The notes beneath the pieces were generated by a model, which was not told the origin of the DNA, searched no databases, and saw only the letters and a list, made by a program, of their open reading frames with translations. Positions 23,382 through 37,200 of a stretch of DNA of 64,000 bases are shown piece by piece. Position 1 is the stretch's first letter. Every line of letters starts with the position of its first letter. The DNA is from Pontederia crassipes (taxonomy: Eukaryota > Streptophyta > Magnoliopsida > Commelinales > Pontederiaceae). The translations under genes were made by a program, and so were the position numbers. The stretch is from positions 41,505,696-41,569,695 of the forward strand of contig CM060188.1 of assembly GCA_030549335.1 (NCBI GenBank). Reading direction: 5' to 3'.

Positions 23382-25559
23382 GTGTATATCAAAAACTTAC
23401 TCAAATTACATAATATTTTTCGTGTAAAATTTATATAAATAATAAGCAGTACTATTAAAACATAAAATATATTATTGGTGTCTATTTAAAAAATAATACA
23501 TCTCTTAGCATTATCAACGTTTTTATAAATAACACATCTATATAAAATTAGGTTAAAAATAAACTAAACAAATCAATAAGGTTTTCTTAATTTTAGTAAA
23601 ATACCATAACATAATATAGAATGGCATTTTTACCCATAATGACTGAAACTATATATTCTTTGTAATTTTGCTAAACTAAATTTTTCCTTATTCAATAAAT
23701 AACTATTTTTTAATCAAACACAAAATAAAAATAAAAGGTCACCTATTGAAAATTAAGGTTGGAATAAGTGTCTATTCATTTTTATCCTACAAAAATTCAT
23801 AATATTGTAGCATTGGGATCACTATATTACCTAACATTGATAAACACCTTAAAATTTAATCATTGCCATTCGTCCTTTTTATTTATTTGTTAAACTAGCT
23901 AACTTTATACCGAATGTTGGATAATAATTCTTCAACCAAACAATACATAGAATGATTAATCTTTAAATAATAATTTATTCATCAAATAGTAATTATTATC
24001 CAAAAGGAAACTTCTAATAACGAAATGATATTTTTATTCCATATTAACAATCATTCTACTTTTCTACACACACTTGGAACTTCACGAATCAAAATTTTAA
24101 TATTATGAAGTAAAATAGGAAATTAAATTAATCATTTATGTGATTACACAATTTCTAAATGTAATTGGCAACTTTGTTCAATTTTTTTATTTAAACTAAA
24201 GAAATTGAAGAAAGTATTTACCCATCCTCAATCATAAAATGGATATGAATTATATGCGTAAAATTGAAAGAGCTTGGTTCTTTCTTAGACAACTTTAATC
24301 AACTATTTGTGTTAGAACCCTAATTTTTACCCAAAGAACCAAGAGAGGAACAAGGAGGACAGAGAGGGGAATAAAGAAGAGAAACAAAGTAGAGGAGGGA
24401 AAGGTTATCGTCAAATATATGTAAAATGATTCAAATCCCTTTTCCCCTCTCAATTATGTATTCAATTAAGGGTAAGGAGAACCCCTTATGTTTTTGTTTG
24501 AAATTTATTTGATGCATGATGTAGAGATTGCATTGGATTTAATATTTACTATATTTCTTTATGGGAAGTCTCTAATGACATTAATATTATTTTATAAATG
24601 ATTTATGATTACTTCCTTTGATTGTAGCAAAATATGAACTTAATGAGTTGTATGTACGCTAAAGTCATAAAAAAATGAATCATAAAATCCGTGGAATCAT
24701 TGAATCATGACCATGAGTGAGTGCTGAGAGTCAAGACAACAATTCACGGGGTATGAACTTAAGTTTCTAAGTTATGATTGTTTGATCACGAGTGTGACAT
24801 TATCATCACGACCATGAATAAGAGTTAAAATTCATAGTAATAAAATAGAATTTCACATTTCGTGACATGAGATATCAAGGCATGAAATAGTTGTCACAAA
24901 CATTAGTGCACTAAGAAAAATAGGAATTTAAAGTCATGGGCGTGAAATGATATTTCATGGTCATAATGACAATGTCATTTGTCATGACTAGTTTACTGTA
25001 ACTGTCATGAAAGTGAACATGTTATAATTTGCGATTGAAATGATATATTGTGTCCTTATGAATAGTATGAACTCCTTTTTTTTGTTATTATGAGTATGCA
25101 CATGTTAAGATTATGTACCTTTGTAAGTTTGCTCTATGATTGACTAGATTCATGTTTATGCATAGTCAGTCATAATTAGGTTAAAAATTGAATATTGTAT
25201 GATGAATATTCTAAAGTATTTAAGATATGCATTCTGAAAATATGTTATTGTCTTTCATCAAAGTTAAGTTGAAAATAAAGTGTTGCACTTGATGCATGTG
25301 CTTTAATGATATAAAGTCTTGCATCATGCTGGGGAAAAGTCTCTTGTAAAAAAATTGATATGCATGTTCCCACGGATGATCGGGAATATTTTTTTAAATA
25401 TTATAATGCATATATTGCCAAAGATACTTATTGGTAAGTTATGGATCAAAGATACTCATCTACAATGTGCATATTAGTATGATTAATAATAAATTCATGA
25501 TCAAGAATGGAGCTAGAGAAAATTGGGTGGGTGTGAGGGGTGGGGGTGGGGAGGGGGTG
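22277..25559. other. AT-rich intergenic sequence
   Basis: No gene was recognised. It includes a long (TTA)n tract at 23307-23381. The block at 24660-25020 is rich in tcatgaccatgaa-like motifs and may be old retroelement sequence. A pyrimidine/purine-biased G-rich patch (ggggtgggggtggggagggggtg) lies at 25536-25558. Confidence 0.5.
23307..23381. repeat. (TTA)n microsatellite
   Basis: About 25 uninterrupted TTA/ATT units. Confidence 0.95.
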
Positions 25560-27700
25560 ATTTGTCACGTAAAAAATAGCTCAATGCTCTTTTAAATTAC
25601 AAAAATCATCTATAAATGAATCAATAACAAATTCTTCATAATTTATTTCTCAATATAAATCATCAAACAATAAAAAAGAAATTCATCTTCAATCTTATTA
25701 AGAAGGTTATTTTTTTTATAATTTTCATTGCTGAAAAGGATTGGTATGTAGAAGTTGTAGAAAGTGAAAGAATTAGAACAAGGGTCACTATTATATGTAC
25801 AAGAGGATACATTTGTGATTTTTTTGTTTTCACCGACCATTGTCTAAGATCATATAATTGATAATTCTTCAAAATCAGGAAATTATCCAACGTGATCAAA
25901 ATGCTAAATTTGCATTCTTAATTGTGACAACTCATGTTCCTAAAAAATCTTTAGGATAAATTTTTTGTACTAGTTGACAAATATCATCAATGCCTAATGA
26001 TAAGCGCACCTCTTTTGGATCAAGAGTTGAACTAAAAGTTAATAATTTTATAGTGTGATCATTGAATTTACTATTCAATTTTTACAATTGAGAGTCGATC
26101 AAGACATTAAAAATATTAATTTTATAATGATGTTCCAATGTTATGTCATTTTGCTTGATGTTGTGCCATTTTTCTAACAACATAAGAAGCATTTAACTTT
26201 GGAATAGATATGTTGACTCTTTCACAAAAAAATTTTACCTTAATAATTAACTTATCATATTCATCATTTCTTAAATTTTGATTGCTCAAGTTTGTAGTTG
26301 AAACCAGATCCATCGCATTTAAAATATTTTCAAGTTGACTTTGTATAGTATGACATAATGAATAAGAGATTGTAATAAAAAATTTTCCATAACATATAAA
26401 ATGAAAAAAAAAAACTTAAAAGTGGTCAATGTCTCATATGTTGCATGCACATTTAAGTCAATGTCTCATCACATCGAGTTGAAGTGGTACCATCATCAAT
26501 AATATTTAACAAAACTTGTCATGTTGCATTAAAGTACTTAATTGAACTCAAAACTAATTTTAAATGTGAACTTTGTATTGTATCTACAGGTTTTTGTAAA
26601 GTACTAATTTGATTATACTTTTTTTCAATTTTAAGATCGTTATTAGCAAGTACATGCATCATGTGTACCTTTTAATTGATCAATGTGTTTATTTGAAACA
26701 TAAGCAATGTTGACATTAAATCTAAATTAGTAAAAAAATGATGGATAGTGAACACATCTTACGAAGCAGCGACTAGTGCTAACCGGAGTCAATGTGCCAT
26801 CGTCCAGTCCAGTCTCAATCAGTAATGAATGATACAATGAACATAATCAACATAAGGACATGCATTTAAAATTGTTTGTAGTTCATTCCATTTTCCTCTT
26901 ATTATTTTCACTATCATAATCTTGACCACTAATGTTTTAAATATCAAAATTGTGATTTACTAGTACCATAAAGATTTCATATTTTAATTTAGTGCGATAA
27001 TATCTTTAACATGAACGAGGTTGAAAAAACGTAAAAACATTCTTTTATGCATCCTTTTTTTATAAACAAATCTTAAAACAATAAACAATTCGTATTAAGC
27101 TTCATCAACTATAATACAAAATTTTGCATCACCAATTTTGGCACAAATCATATTTTTTATTTTTTTTGAGATAACTTGCAAAATTTTCTTTTGTATTTAT
27201 GATGAAGTGTAGAAAGTATTTTGCGAAGCTTTATCTAGACATTTTCTTACTTCATCATTGTAAGAATCCAATAAATTTAATAATTCACAAAATTTTTTAG
27301 GTCTTTATGATGTTTTGGTTTCATCATTCCCTCGAAAAGCATATCGCAAGTCATTTAACTTCATTAATTAAAAAAAATAAATGAATCTTATTCTCCTTAA
27401 TTTGTGAAGATGTATATTGTTATGGTCTATTTTGAATGTGTGAATATTGATCAATTAAATTCATTCAAGGTTTTTTAGCATTTTGATGAGGCAAAATATT
27501 TTTCTATGTGAGCTAAAAATGCATAAATTTTACAATCTTTCACATTTTCCCAATTTTGAAAACCATTTTCATTGAATGCATTTGATCCAAAAGGCTCATT
27601 TTGATTATGAAACAAAAAAATATGGAAAACAAAATGCTGATTCTTAGATGGAGAATATTCCAACCATGTCGAAAATAATTAAAACCATTGTGCTTGAAAA
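25560..27700 (-). pseudogene. Decayed hAT transposase of the ZMYM1-like (DUF4371) type
   Basis: On the minus strand, from 27663, a TTF/zinc-finger-like segment reads MEYSPSKNQHFVFHIFLFHN and SNAFNENGFQNWENVKDCKI, matching the W-L-E-Y-S-x-x-K-D, F-x-x-G-F-K-N-W pattern of this family. It is followed near 27360 by the RGNDETK-type segment and, at 27280-26850, DUF4371 pieces such as SYNDEVRKCLDKASQNTFY, GDAKFCIIVDEA and ACPYVDYVHCIIHY. The hAT C-terminal dimerisation segment lies near 25850-25640, including SFSAMKIIKK. Many stops and frameshifts show it is inactive. Terminal repeats were not found, so element borders are unknown. Confidence 0.75.
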
Positions 27701-30660
27701 GTTCTTTGATGTTTTCCCCATATTTTAGATACTCTGAAAGAATATATTGATATGAACAGATGAATATTTATTTTCGTAAACTAGTATTACACTCGAATGA
27801 ATCGATATCAAAATTGTTATTGATGTCAATTCTACGAAATTCAATAATATTGCAATCATGATTTAATTATTCATGGATGTATTTTGATTGAACTGAACTT
27901 GAGCTCTTGATATTCTTTATTTTAAAAATGCATCAATTATCATTGAATTTTTCATTTATATAAAAAAAATAAATACAAATAAAAATATCTAAATATCTTA
28001 AAAAGTTAATATTTAATAAAAAAGAAATATTATGAAATTTTGTATTGCATACCATCAAATTCAAAAGAAATATCTTGTGCGATCATAATCCTTAGTTTTG
28101 TGCTCAATTAATTAAAATGCTACAAAAAAAACATATTAATTATCATTCATTAATACATAAGTAAGAATGTGCTTTAGATCCATGGAGATAATACTAGTAA
28201 TTTGAAGTTAAATTATTTGGCCCATCGTATCATCTTGTTTACTTTATTTTAATTTGTAAATAATTTAGATTGCCTAACAATGTAGATTATTTATAAAGTG
28301 ATAATCCACGTTGACTCCGATGAGGGTGTTCATTTAAATTATCACAACAATTTATTTTTATTTCATTTTCATTCATACCCTTTCCAATCTTAGATAAATA
28401 AAACATAAAAAATATATAAAAATTCATATAAAAATAACAAATATTATTACCATCATTATTATCATAATTAATAATATTAATTTATTTAAAATTTATTTTA
28501 TTCACATGAACTGCATATTATTATTAGTTATTATTTTAAATATTATATATATTCATTGCCATTATTTTCATTTTAAAAAGATCTGAAATTATAATTTTAT
28601 TTATTATTTTTATTTGAGTTTTTAACTGAATTATATAATGTTTAACTTAATATTAATGATAAAGATATTTTAGTAAAAATTGTATAGTCCCATTTAAATT
28701 GCGTGAAAGATTATTCGTACATAATAAATAAAGTAATGCACAATGGTAATAATTTAATATGTGATAAAATTTTTGTTAGACAATGGAGATTGTTAGGTAA
28801 TATGAAAAGATAATAGAGTAAACGTCTTTAACTTCCAAAGTCGTTCAAATGATGTTTAATTTTTTAATGATTTTTCGAGTCATTACAATTTGAATAAAAA
28901 TAAAAAGCTTTAAGATAAATAATAATGACGTAACATAAGATTCTAACTAATAAAAATGTCTATAAATTCTAACTACTCGTCCATTATCAATCTTCCTCTC
29001 TTAAAAGAATTTGACCTCCAAAAATTGAATATAGAGAATTATATTCACATCGTAAAGGCTTTCTCTTTTTAAATGTGTAATAGATTAACCCCTACGATAT
29101 TCAGTTGATAGAAAAAATATTTATAGTTGACTATAATTTTAAATAAATAATTAAAATTGTTTTTAATAAAGTGGGTCAATATTTATGTTTAGATTTTAAT
29201 TACCACTTTCCTAAATGACCAATAATATTTATATTTAAATACCCATTACCGACATCCTCCTCCATCATTGTAACAAGAAAAATCATCATAATCATCATTA
29301 TAGTTATTATCTAATTTTTCACAAATAAACTTCCAGAAATGTATGTAAAATAAAATTGTTCACAAATATTATAGCATATATATTTTAAAACTACGTTAAC
29401 ATTTGAAATAAAAAAAGATAAAAGAGTTTGAATTTCAATGTTATTTAGTATAATATAGTTCCATGAGATAATGGTTTCAATTATACTACAAATTTCAAGT
29501 TTGATTATTCCATTTAAGTATTTAAATATTGTTACGCTATTATTATAATTTAGTTGTGTAGATTAAAATTATCATACATGTTATCAGTCCTAATTGATTT
29601 CAATCTTATTTTAGAAATCTTATGCATAAGATCTTAATAGGATGATCTTATCTCATCTTATATGATTGATACAATTATTTAAATAATTACAATATAGCCG
29701 TGAATATAATAATTAATTAATATCAAATTTAATAATTTTTACTCTTATTATGTTTTGTTATAATGTGGCTTAAACAAAGATAAATAAAAATATGAGTTAC
29801 TAAGGTGCAATTTAAGAAATAGAGCACGAAAAGATGTCAAAAGTATTTTTTAATATTTGAAAAAATTATTGTTATTAGTAAATAAGATGTTACGATCTTT
29901 TAATTTTATAAAAAGATTTTTCAATATATAGATCATATTTGATTACATATCTATATTCAAATAAAATTTAGGTTTTTAGAAAATAATTAAGAATGTTCAA
30001 TATGGCGCTTCCGTTTAACTTTCAATTACCCCTTTCCATAATAATCAAGGATATTTATATCCATCATCATCATCATCATCAATTTAGATAATATTTGTTA
30101 GATAATGATTAAATTACTTAGTCTGTTTCGATTATGATTATTTGATTTATGTATTTAATATTCGTAAACATGCATGTACATATATATATTATTTATTTAA
30201 AGATGTATATGCTTTTTTTTACTACCTAACAGAGAAAAAAAATCATGTACCCAAACTAACACAACGTAAGTTATTAGTAATTAATTAATTAATTTTTTTG
30301 ATTACAATTGATTGACTAGATCTTTAGATAAAACTAAAATCATAACCTAATCTTTCATATTCCCTGAAGTTTGCACCCCTTAACAACCACCCCCCCTCAC
30401 CTTAAAAGAAATTAAATATTTATGTGAACTCATATTCTATACGTCCACCTTGTGAATCTCACGGCGTCATTTCTCCCAATCACCAGATTAAAATTATTAA
30501 ATTTAATTAAAATTTATCCAATGTTTAAAGTCATAAAAAATTGGGATAAAAAATGATTAGAATTAAAATTTTTATGAGTAAAATGTGGGGTTCCACATAA
30601 ATAATTTAAATCTAATTATCTTATTATTATATTAAGTTTTCTTGAACAAGAAACGACGTG
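27701..30660. other. AT-rich intergenic sequence upstream of the SAPS gene
   Basis: Composition is strongly AT-rich throughout with no coding region recognised. The part next to 27700 may be the 5' portion of the hAT element. A (CAT)n run lies at about 30060-30081. Confidence 0.5.
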
Positions 30661-31206
30661 TGAAATGAAAACGGTACATTTTTTGGAGCGAAGCCGAAGG
30701 TTTTTAACTTTTTACCATGTGGTCAAAATCAGATTCTCTTTCTATCTCTCTCCCCTCTCTCTCTCCAGTTGCACCTCTCGCGTCACGACGACCAACCAAC
30801 GCATCCCATTTTTTTTTCTTTGGTTTAAAAGTGTAAATCCAACGATTAACATAATAACATCTCAAACAAATATCCCCATCTTTCTCTCTCCTCTTTTCGA
30901 AAAAATTCCGATCCCAAATTTGGGTCTCCCTCTCTCTCTCTTCCGCCTCCGTCGTTCCTCCCTTCCACCCCTTCCTTCCTTCAGCAGCAGCAGCAGCAGC
31001 AGCAGCTGCAGAGTAGCCGAGCGAATCGAATCAATACAGAGCAAGCCAGAGCAACGAGTGTTTTCTCCTCCATCTGTTCTCTTCTACCTCCGCCACTATT
31101 TCTGCCCCAAATCTATTAAGCTAGGGTTTCTTCCTGTTGCTGCTCCAATTCCGGCCGCTGCGCCTCGTCTGGCCACTTCCTGTACCGCGGGAACAGCACG
31201 GCAACC
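30661..31206 (+). promoter_or_regulatory. Probable promoter and 5' leader of the SAPS gene
   Basis: Composition changes from AT-rich to CT-rich, with runs such as ctctctctccag (30755-30770) and ctctctctctctcttcc (30930-30945) and a (CAG)n at 30982-31005. This is typical of leaders of broadly expressed plant genes. I see no TATA box. The long + frame across this stretch runs out of frame with exon 1 and is an artefact of low complexity. Confidence 0.45.
30982..31005. repeat. (CAG)n in SAPS 5' leader
   Basis: Eight CAG-type units with one CTG-containing variant at the 3' end, in the putative 5' UTR about 200 bp before the ATG. Confidence 0.85.
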
Positions 31207-34200
31207 ATGTTCTGGAGGATCCCCAACCTCTCCGCTTCCTCTCCGGTGAGCATTTAATCTATTCCTCTGCTTACTCGCGGTTGCTCCATCAGCTGCTTCT
31301 CCGGCACCGGGTCAACATCTAATGTTTGGGGGCAACCAGCAATTGGGATGCACCATTAGCTCGGTGTTGACGAGCTCCTTTTGACTCTGTTGCCGTTGAA
31401 TTTGGATCTGCATATAAGTATTCTTTTTGTGCTCCATTTTTTACCCAAAAGCATAAAGTTTGGCACTATAGAAAAATGGTATGAAGTTTGATTCTTGTGG
31501 AAATGTTGGGTGGTTGTGGTACGTTAAACAGATAAGATAAAAAAGAATGCACTGCGTTCTGTTTCTTATGGTTTTGGAGAAGTTTTGGTTTCTTCATTTC
31601 CTTTTTTCTAGAGAAGTTTTGGATTTATGCATGACTTCATTCGTCATCCTTGGCTGTATACGTAGGTGGACTTCATCTTGGACAAGGAGAACTTCACGCT
31701 GGAAGAACTGCTAGACGAGGATGAAATAATACAGGAGTGCAAAGCTCTAAATGCGCGCCTCATAAATTTGTAACTCTTTTTCTTTCTTGCATGCCACTCT
31801 CTGTATTGCTTTTAGAACTGTACAATATTGCTCCAACTAGGGAAGCAAATTGGGATGTTTGAATTTTCATAGTATTTGTGCTTTCTGTGAATGGCTGAAG
31901 CTGTGTTAGCTTCTCTGGAAGCGTCCGCAGTAGAATATTATTTGTGTATCATGTAGAAAGCTTTATTTTCTGTAAGGTTGAGATATAGAATTTGCAGAGA
32001 GAGAAAAGCGGAGAAAGGAAACATTTACAGCATTCAGTTGGCTAATTACAAGAAAGGTTTAATTCCATTGAAAGTTATTTCTCAAGATTAGGTGGTTTAT
32101 TATAGTCAAGGGCTTGATTTAGTTCATGCATCTTGATGGAAATGTGTGCCTCTACACACTACAGTTCTGCTGTGCAATAATCATGTGCCAGTAATTTTAG
32201 CATTTCTGAGTTTCGCATATTATATAGCTTTTTTTGAGGAGTCATATTATATAGTTTATCTAATCATCAGTTTCTTATCATCGTACCACATGTTGCTTTC
32301 AGTCTTAGAGACCGAGCTCAGGTGGAACAGTTGCTCCAATATATCGTTGAAGATGCTCCTGAAGATGCTGACAGCAAGCGCACCTTCAAGTAATGCTTAA
32401 TTGTTACTATTGCTGTCTTCCATATTATTGTTGTGGTTTTATCATGTATTGACTTTATACTCTAATGATTTAGGTTTCCTTTCATTGCGTGTGAGATATT
32501 TACTTGTGAAATTGATGTCATTCTGAAGGCGCTGGTTGAGGATGATGATGTAAGTTATTAACACGAACCAGGTTTACCATATATGTAACTTTTTTGGTCT
32601 GCTCAAGAAACTGAACTTCATAGAGTTCCTGCAATTTTTCCCTATTGCAGCTGATGAATAAGCTCTTCTCTTTTCTTGAACCAAACCGTTCACATAGTTC
32701 AACTTTGGCGGGGTATTTCAGCAAGGTTTATATTCTTTCTTATGTACCTATGCTTTCCTATGCAATACTTGCTCTTCCTGATCAGCAGATCATTACTCTC
32801 GTGCATTTCCTGAGTATAATGTTTCTTCTAACTGATCCTAATTCCTGCCTTTTCTTAGGTTGTTGTGTGCCTGATGTTGCGAAAAACTGCATCTCTAATG
32901 AATTATGTTCAAGTAAGTTTTTTTTTTTTTTGAGGATATATGTTCAAGTTCTATTACCGTGGTGATTCAGTTGATGAGTCTTAGGTGAAAGAAAGAATTT
33001 TGAGGACCATTTCCTTGAGGTTATTAATTCTATATAAAAAATATAATTTGGACTCTATTAAGACTAATAAGTGAATCTACGATTATGTTTTGGTGAACTT
33101 GGCAAATTTCCACTATTCTTTTGTTATTATTGGTTAAGTTTTGTTTTCTTCTTTTGCGTGGGTTCTTTCTCTTATGCTTCATCATATGAAAGTAATATAA
33201 GAATGGAAGTAATGAAATATTATAGGAAGAAAAGTTCTTTCTCTTATGCTTCATCATATGAAAGTGATATAAGAATGGAAGTAATGAAGAACCATATGAA
33301 GAAACCAAATTTAATGATTTTCTATTTGCTGTGACTTGTCTGTAGCAGTATTTTCTACTACAACAACAACAACAAAGCCTTATCCCATTAGGTGGGGTCG
33401 GCTACATGGATCATACGACGCATTCGTTTATCCATGTTCATGAGATTCGACAGGGTTTTACGCTGGCTGTCGGGGCCTAACACAACCCTCCTCCTTTATC
33501 CGGGCTTGGGACCTGCTATAAAACATACACTCCAGATCAAAACTGGTGCTATTAAAATTAAGCAATTCAAGTTTAGCCTTCGATGTATTTGCCAATTTAT
33601 CTCTCAGATGTTTTCTGCTTAATGTTTTTCTCATCATGCTTTTCAAAGTTTCAATTTTCTATCTCGGAGTTTCCTAAAGGAACAAGGGTTTCAAATTCAT
33701 AAAATCTGATGTTTTGAGGTGTTATCCAGTTACAAGTCAGGTAGTTGATGTTAACTTGTATTGAGAAATGAACTTGGAGAATTTGTTTTCAGAGTTATGG
33801 TTTCATCTGAAGAATTCCATCTTACCAATGTGTGATTTGAAGTAGTTGTTTCCTATTTACATACACTCATGCTCTTTTATGTTTTGCATCAGACACATGA
33901 GGTCATTTTCCGTCAGCTGGTTGATTTGATTGGCATAACATCAATTATGGAGGTTAGTACTTGACAATTTTTTTTCTTTTTGGCTTTTCTATTTTTATAA
34001 TGATTCAAGATCTCAGTTAAAATTAGTTAACCCTTTTATCCTTGTGAAGAAACTATTACAGGTCTTTTTCTGAGGGGAGAAACTATTACTTGTCAGATGC
34101 TAATTATCTATTAAATTGCTTTTGGATTGCATATCAATTGAAGAACCGTTATAGGAAGCAGTAGACTGTTCATGAGGAACTTGACAAAATGCAAATTCCT

Positions 34201-37200
34201 GCTTTATGGATGTGCTTGTCCCAAAATGTTGTATCATATTAGAAAATTGCTTGATTGTTGTACACTAAGTGATTTCTTTCAGATAGTTTGATCAAGTAAC
34301 AACAACAACAACAACAAAGCCTTATCCCACTAGGTGGGGTCGGCTACATGGATCATACGACGCATTCGTTGATCCATGTTCATGAGATTCGACAGGGTTT
34401 TACGTTGGCTGTCGCGGCCTAACACAACCCTCCTCCTTTATCCGGGCTTGGGACTGGCTATAAAACATAGGCGGAGTTCATAATTTGGGTCAATGAAAAA
34501 AATCCTTGAACCAATAATTAGATATTTCATAGGCTTTCAATTCAAACAGTTCGGAAATTAAAATTAAGACAACCTAAATCGAAGTCAGACAATGTGCAGC
34601 TCTGATCACTCTTGATGATAACACCATGCCAAATCTACATATCAAGGTAAAATAAAAAGATAAAAATGAGCACAAGAATCAGTACAAAAGTGATTACATC
34701 ACTGATAGAAAAAACTATAAGATAGGAAGTCTTACGTTGCTTCTTCAATAGAATAAATCCGAAGCTCATACATAACCTGATGGGCAGAAATTGGATGTCT
34801 TGTTGGGGAAGTTGCAGAACCTGTAACATCATTTTGCATTTGTGACTGCACACCAGGATCACCTTCCATGTGAGGCATCAAACATGCAACACAAGCAACC
34901 AAAAACCGGCCGCAAGGAGAGAAATGGGCTCCCATTTCACTGCAAAGCAATGATTTATTAATTTTTTTGTTCTGTATAATATTTCTGTCAATAAGATTTT
35001 ACAATATTTTGTGATATTTTTAGTAATTTTTTTTCAATTACTGCAGAATATATTTTTTTGAAATGTACTGCAGAATATTTGAGTTTCCTTTCTATATTTT
35101 GCCTCAAAATTGCAGCATGGTCATAGAGGCTCTATCATACAAACTTGCATTTTATTTTCCTTTTTGTGTAACCTTTCCTTCAAACTGTCTTAAAGGCTGA
35201 GACATGAATTACTGTCAATTGAATGCAATATGTTTATTTAGGACACTGTCTTCCTGATTTCTACACCACTTCAAGTGATTGCACTGTGATTTGGATCTCA
35301 TTTTGGACAGATCTTGATACGACTGGCTGGTGCAGATGATCACGTGTATCCAAATTATATTGATATCATGCAATGGCTTGCTGAAACTGATCTTCTTGAG
35401 ATGATTGTTGACAAACTGAATCCTGCAGTAAGTTTTATGAAAACTCCTGGAACATTTTTTCATACAGAAAATTTTCATGATGTCAACTTGACCTTATGTA
35501 ATATTCTTTTGATCATTTTGTTTGGTGTCTGGAATTTTACTTTTTTCTTTAGAGCTATTAATTTATGCTGAAGCCCAAATAACAGTAACTTGCCCTTGAA
35601 AAAGACAACAACTTTAATGATTTGGATTCCCTATTTTCTTTCATTGGCATTAGACCTAAATATTCGGCACATAACTGATTAATCCTTTACTGAAAGCCAA
35701 TATATTGTTTAATGTTTATTGAGGTCCACCTAGTGGGATAAGGCTTTGTTGTTGTTATTGAGGTCTTAAATGTCTCAATTTCTATGTTTTGCTTAGTTAT
35801 GTTTTATAAATTTCTGTTGGTTTTGTGATTTTCTGGTTGGTGCTTATGAAATTATATTAAGATCATATTTAGAAACTCACATGTTTAGCTCTCTTACAAA
35901 TATCCAATGTGAACGTGATCAATAACATAACTTGTGAATCAAGATTAGTAAATGGAATGGAACAGGGCGTCTACATCTTCAGCATGTTGTTAGTGAAAAA
36001 CATTGGAATTGAATATTTGGGTGCTTCTGTTCAATTTGGACAAAAGATTGACCAATATATTCAAGGTGCATAAACATATATTTTATAATCAAAGATCATT
36101 AGCTTATTTGATAAATAAGTACATTAGTCTAGCACTTAATGATTATAGATGGATGTGGAAGGCATGCTACAGTACCAAACATAGATCCAGATTCCATTGT
36201 GGAAGTAATCACAAACTGAGCTCACGTTAAAGTATCTAATGTGGATGTAATCAATAGTAAAACAAATGAAGCAGTCAGTAAATCATATCGAAAAAGGGAT
36301 TCAGATCGTCAGTATGTTATCAGTCAAAAGCATAGATCCAGATGCTATTTTAATGTTTATATCTTGCAATGGAATAATTCTATTTATCCCTTCCTCTCCC
36401 CTAAAGAAACTGTGGATGCTTGCCTGGTTAGGACATTGTATAACCATGCCATGAATAAATCATGGACCATGAAATCTTTTCTGCAGCAATCATGCAAAGC
36501 CTTCTTGATATTTTCCATATATTTATTGATACATGTATTCATAAGACTATCTCCCAATTTATAATTTTTATCAGAATTTGCCAGAAGTTCATGCTAATGC
36601 AGCTGAAGTATTAATTGTTATTATTCGAAATGCTCCATCAGCTTTAGCAGCTAAACTTTCCACACAAAGGTACATGTCAATGCAATCCTTTGAGAGATAA
36701 TTAAGTTTATGGTTGCAAGAAATTAATGTTTGGCCTTATGGAATTCTTACAGCTTTGTCTCAAGGATATTTGATCATGCATTGGCACCATCACCGTCCAA
36801 GTCTTCTCTCATCCATGCTTTGTCAGTTTGCATTGCCTTGTTAGATCCTAGAAGATCTGCACCTACAGGTTTGGTTCATGGCATCAGAAATCAACAGTTA
36901 TATGAACCATCTACTCTTGTCGATCCTGAGACCATCTTTGCCATGTTACCAAAACTAGGTATGTGGATATGATATTGTCTATAATCCCATAACATGCAAA
37001 ACTGTGTTATCTTGCATCATGTGGATCATTTTTTATTTTTTCAAAAAAGTTTATCATTGTTGATCGCTATGCTTGACCAAGTGCCCTAGAAAAGAAATTG
37101 TGCCCTAAAGAAAATTATGCTTGACTAAGTATTTTCTATAGTAGATTCATTTCCACAAAACTATTTTATAGAGAATTTTTCTTATTCTCTAATCTGTTTT

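Noticed and set aside
25536..25558. G-rich patch considered as a G-quadruplex regulatory site
   Set aside because: Short, isolated, and at the edge of a dead hAT element with no nearby promoter.
30665..31249. 194-codon + frame before the SAPS gene
   Set aside because: It runs through CT/CAG-rich leader, is out of frame with SAPS exon 1 and has no recognisable domain.
36003..36564. Several + frames in SAPS intron 8
   Set aside because: They lack family similarity and lie between exons that join in phase without them.
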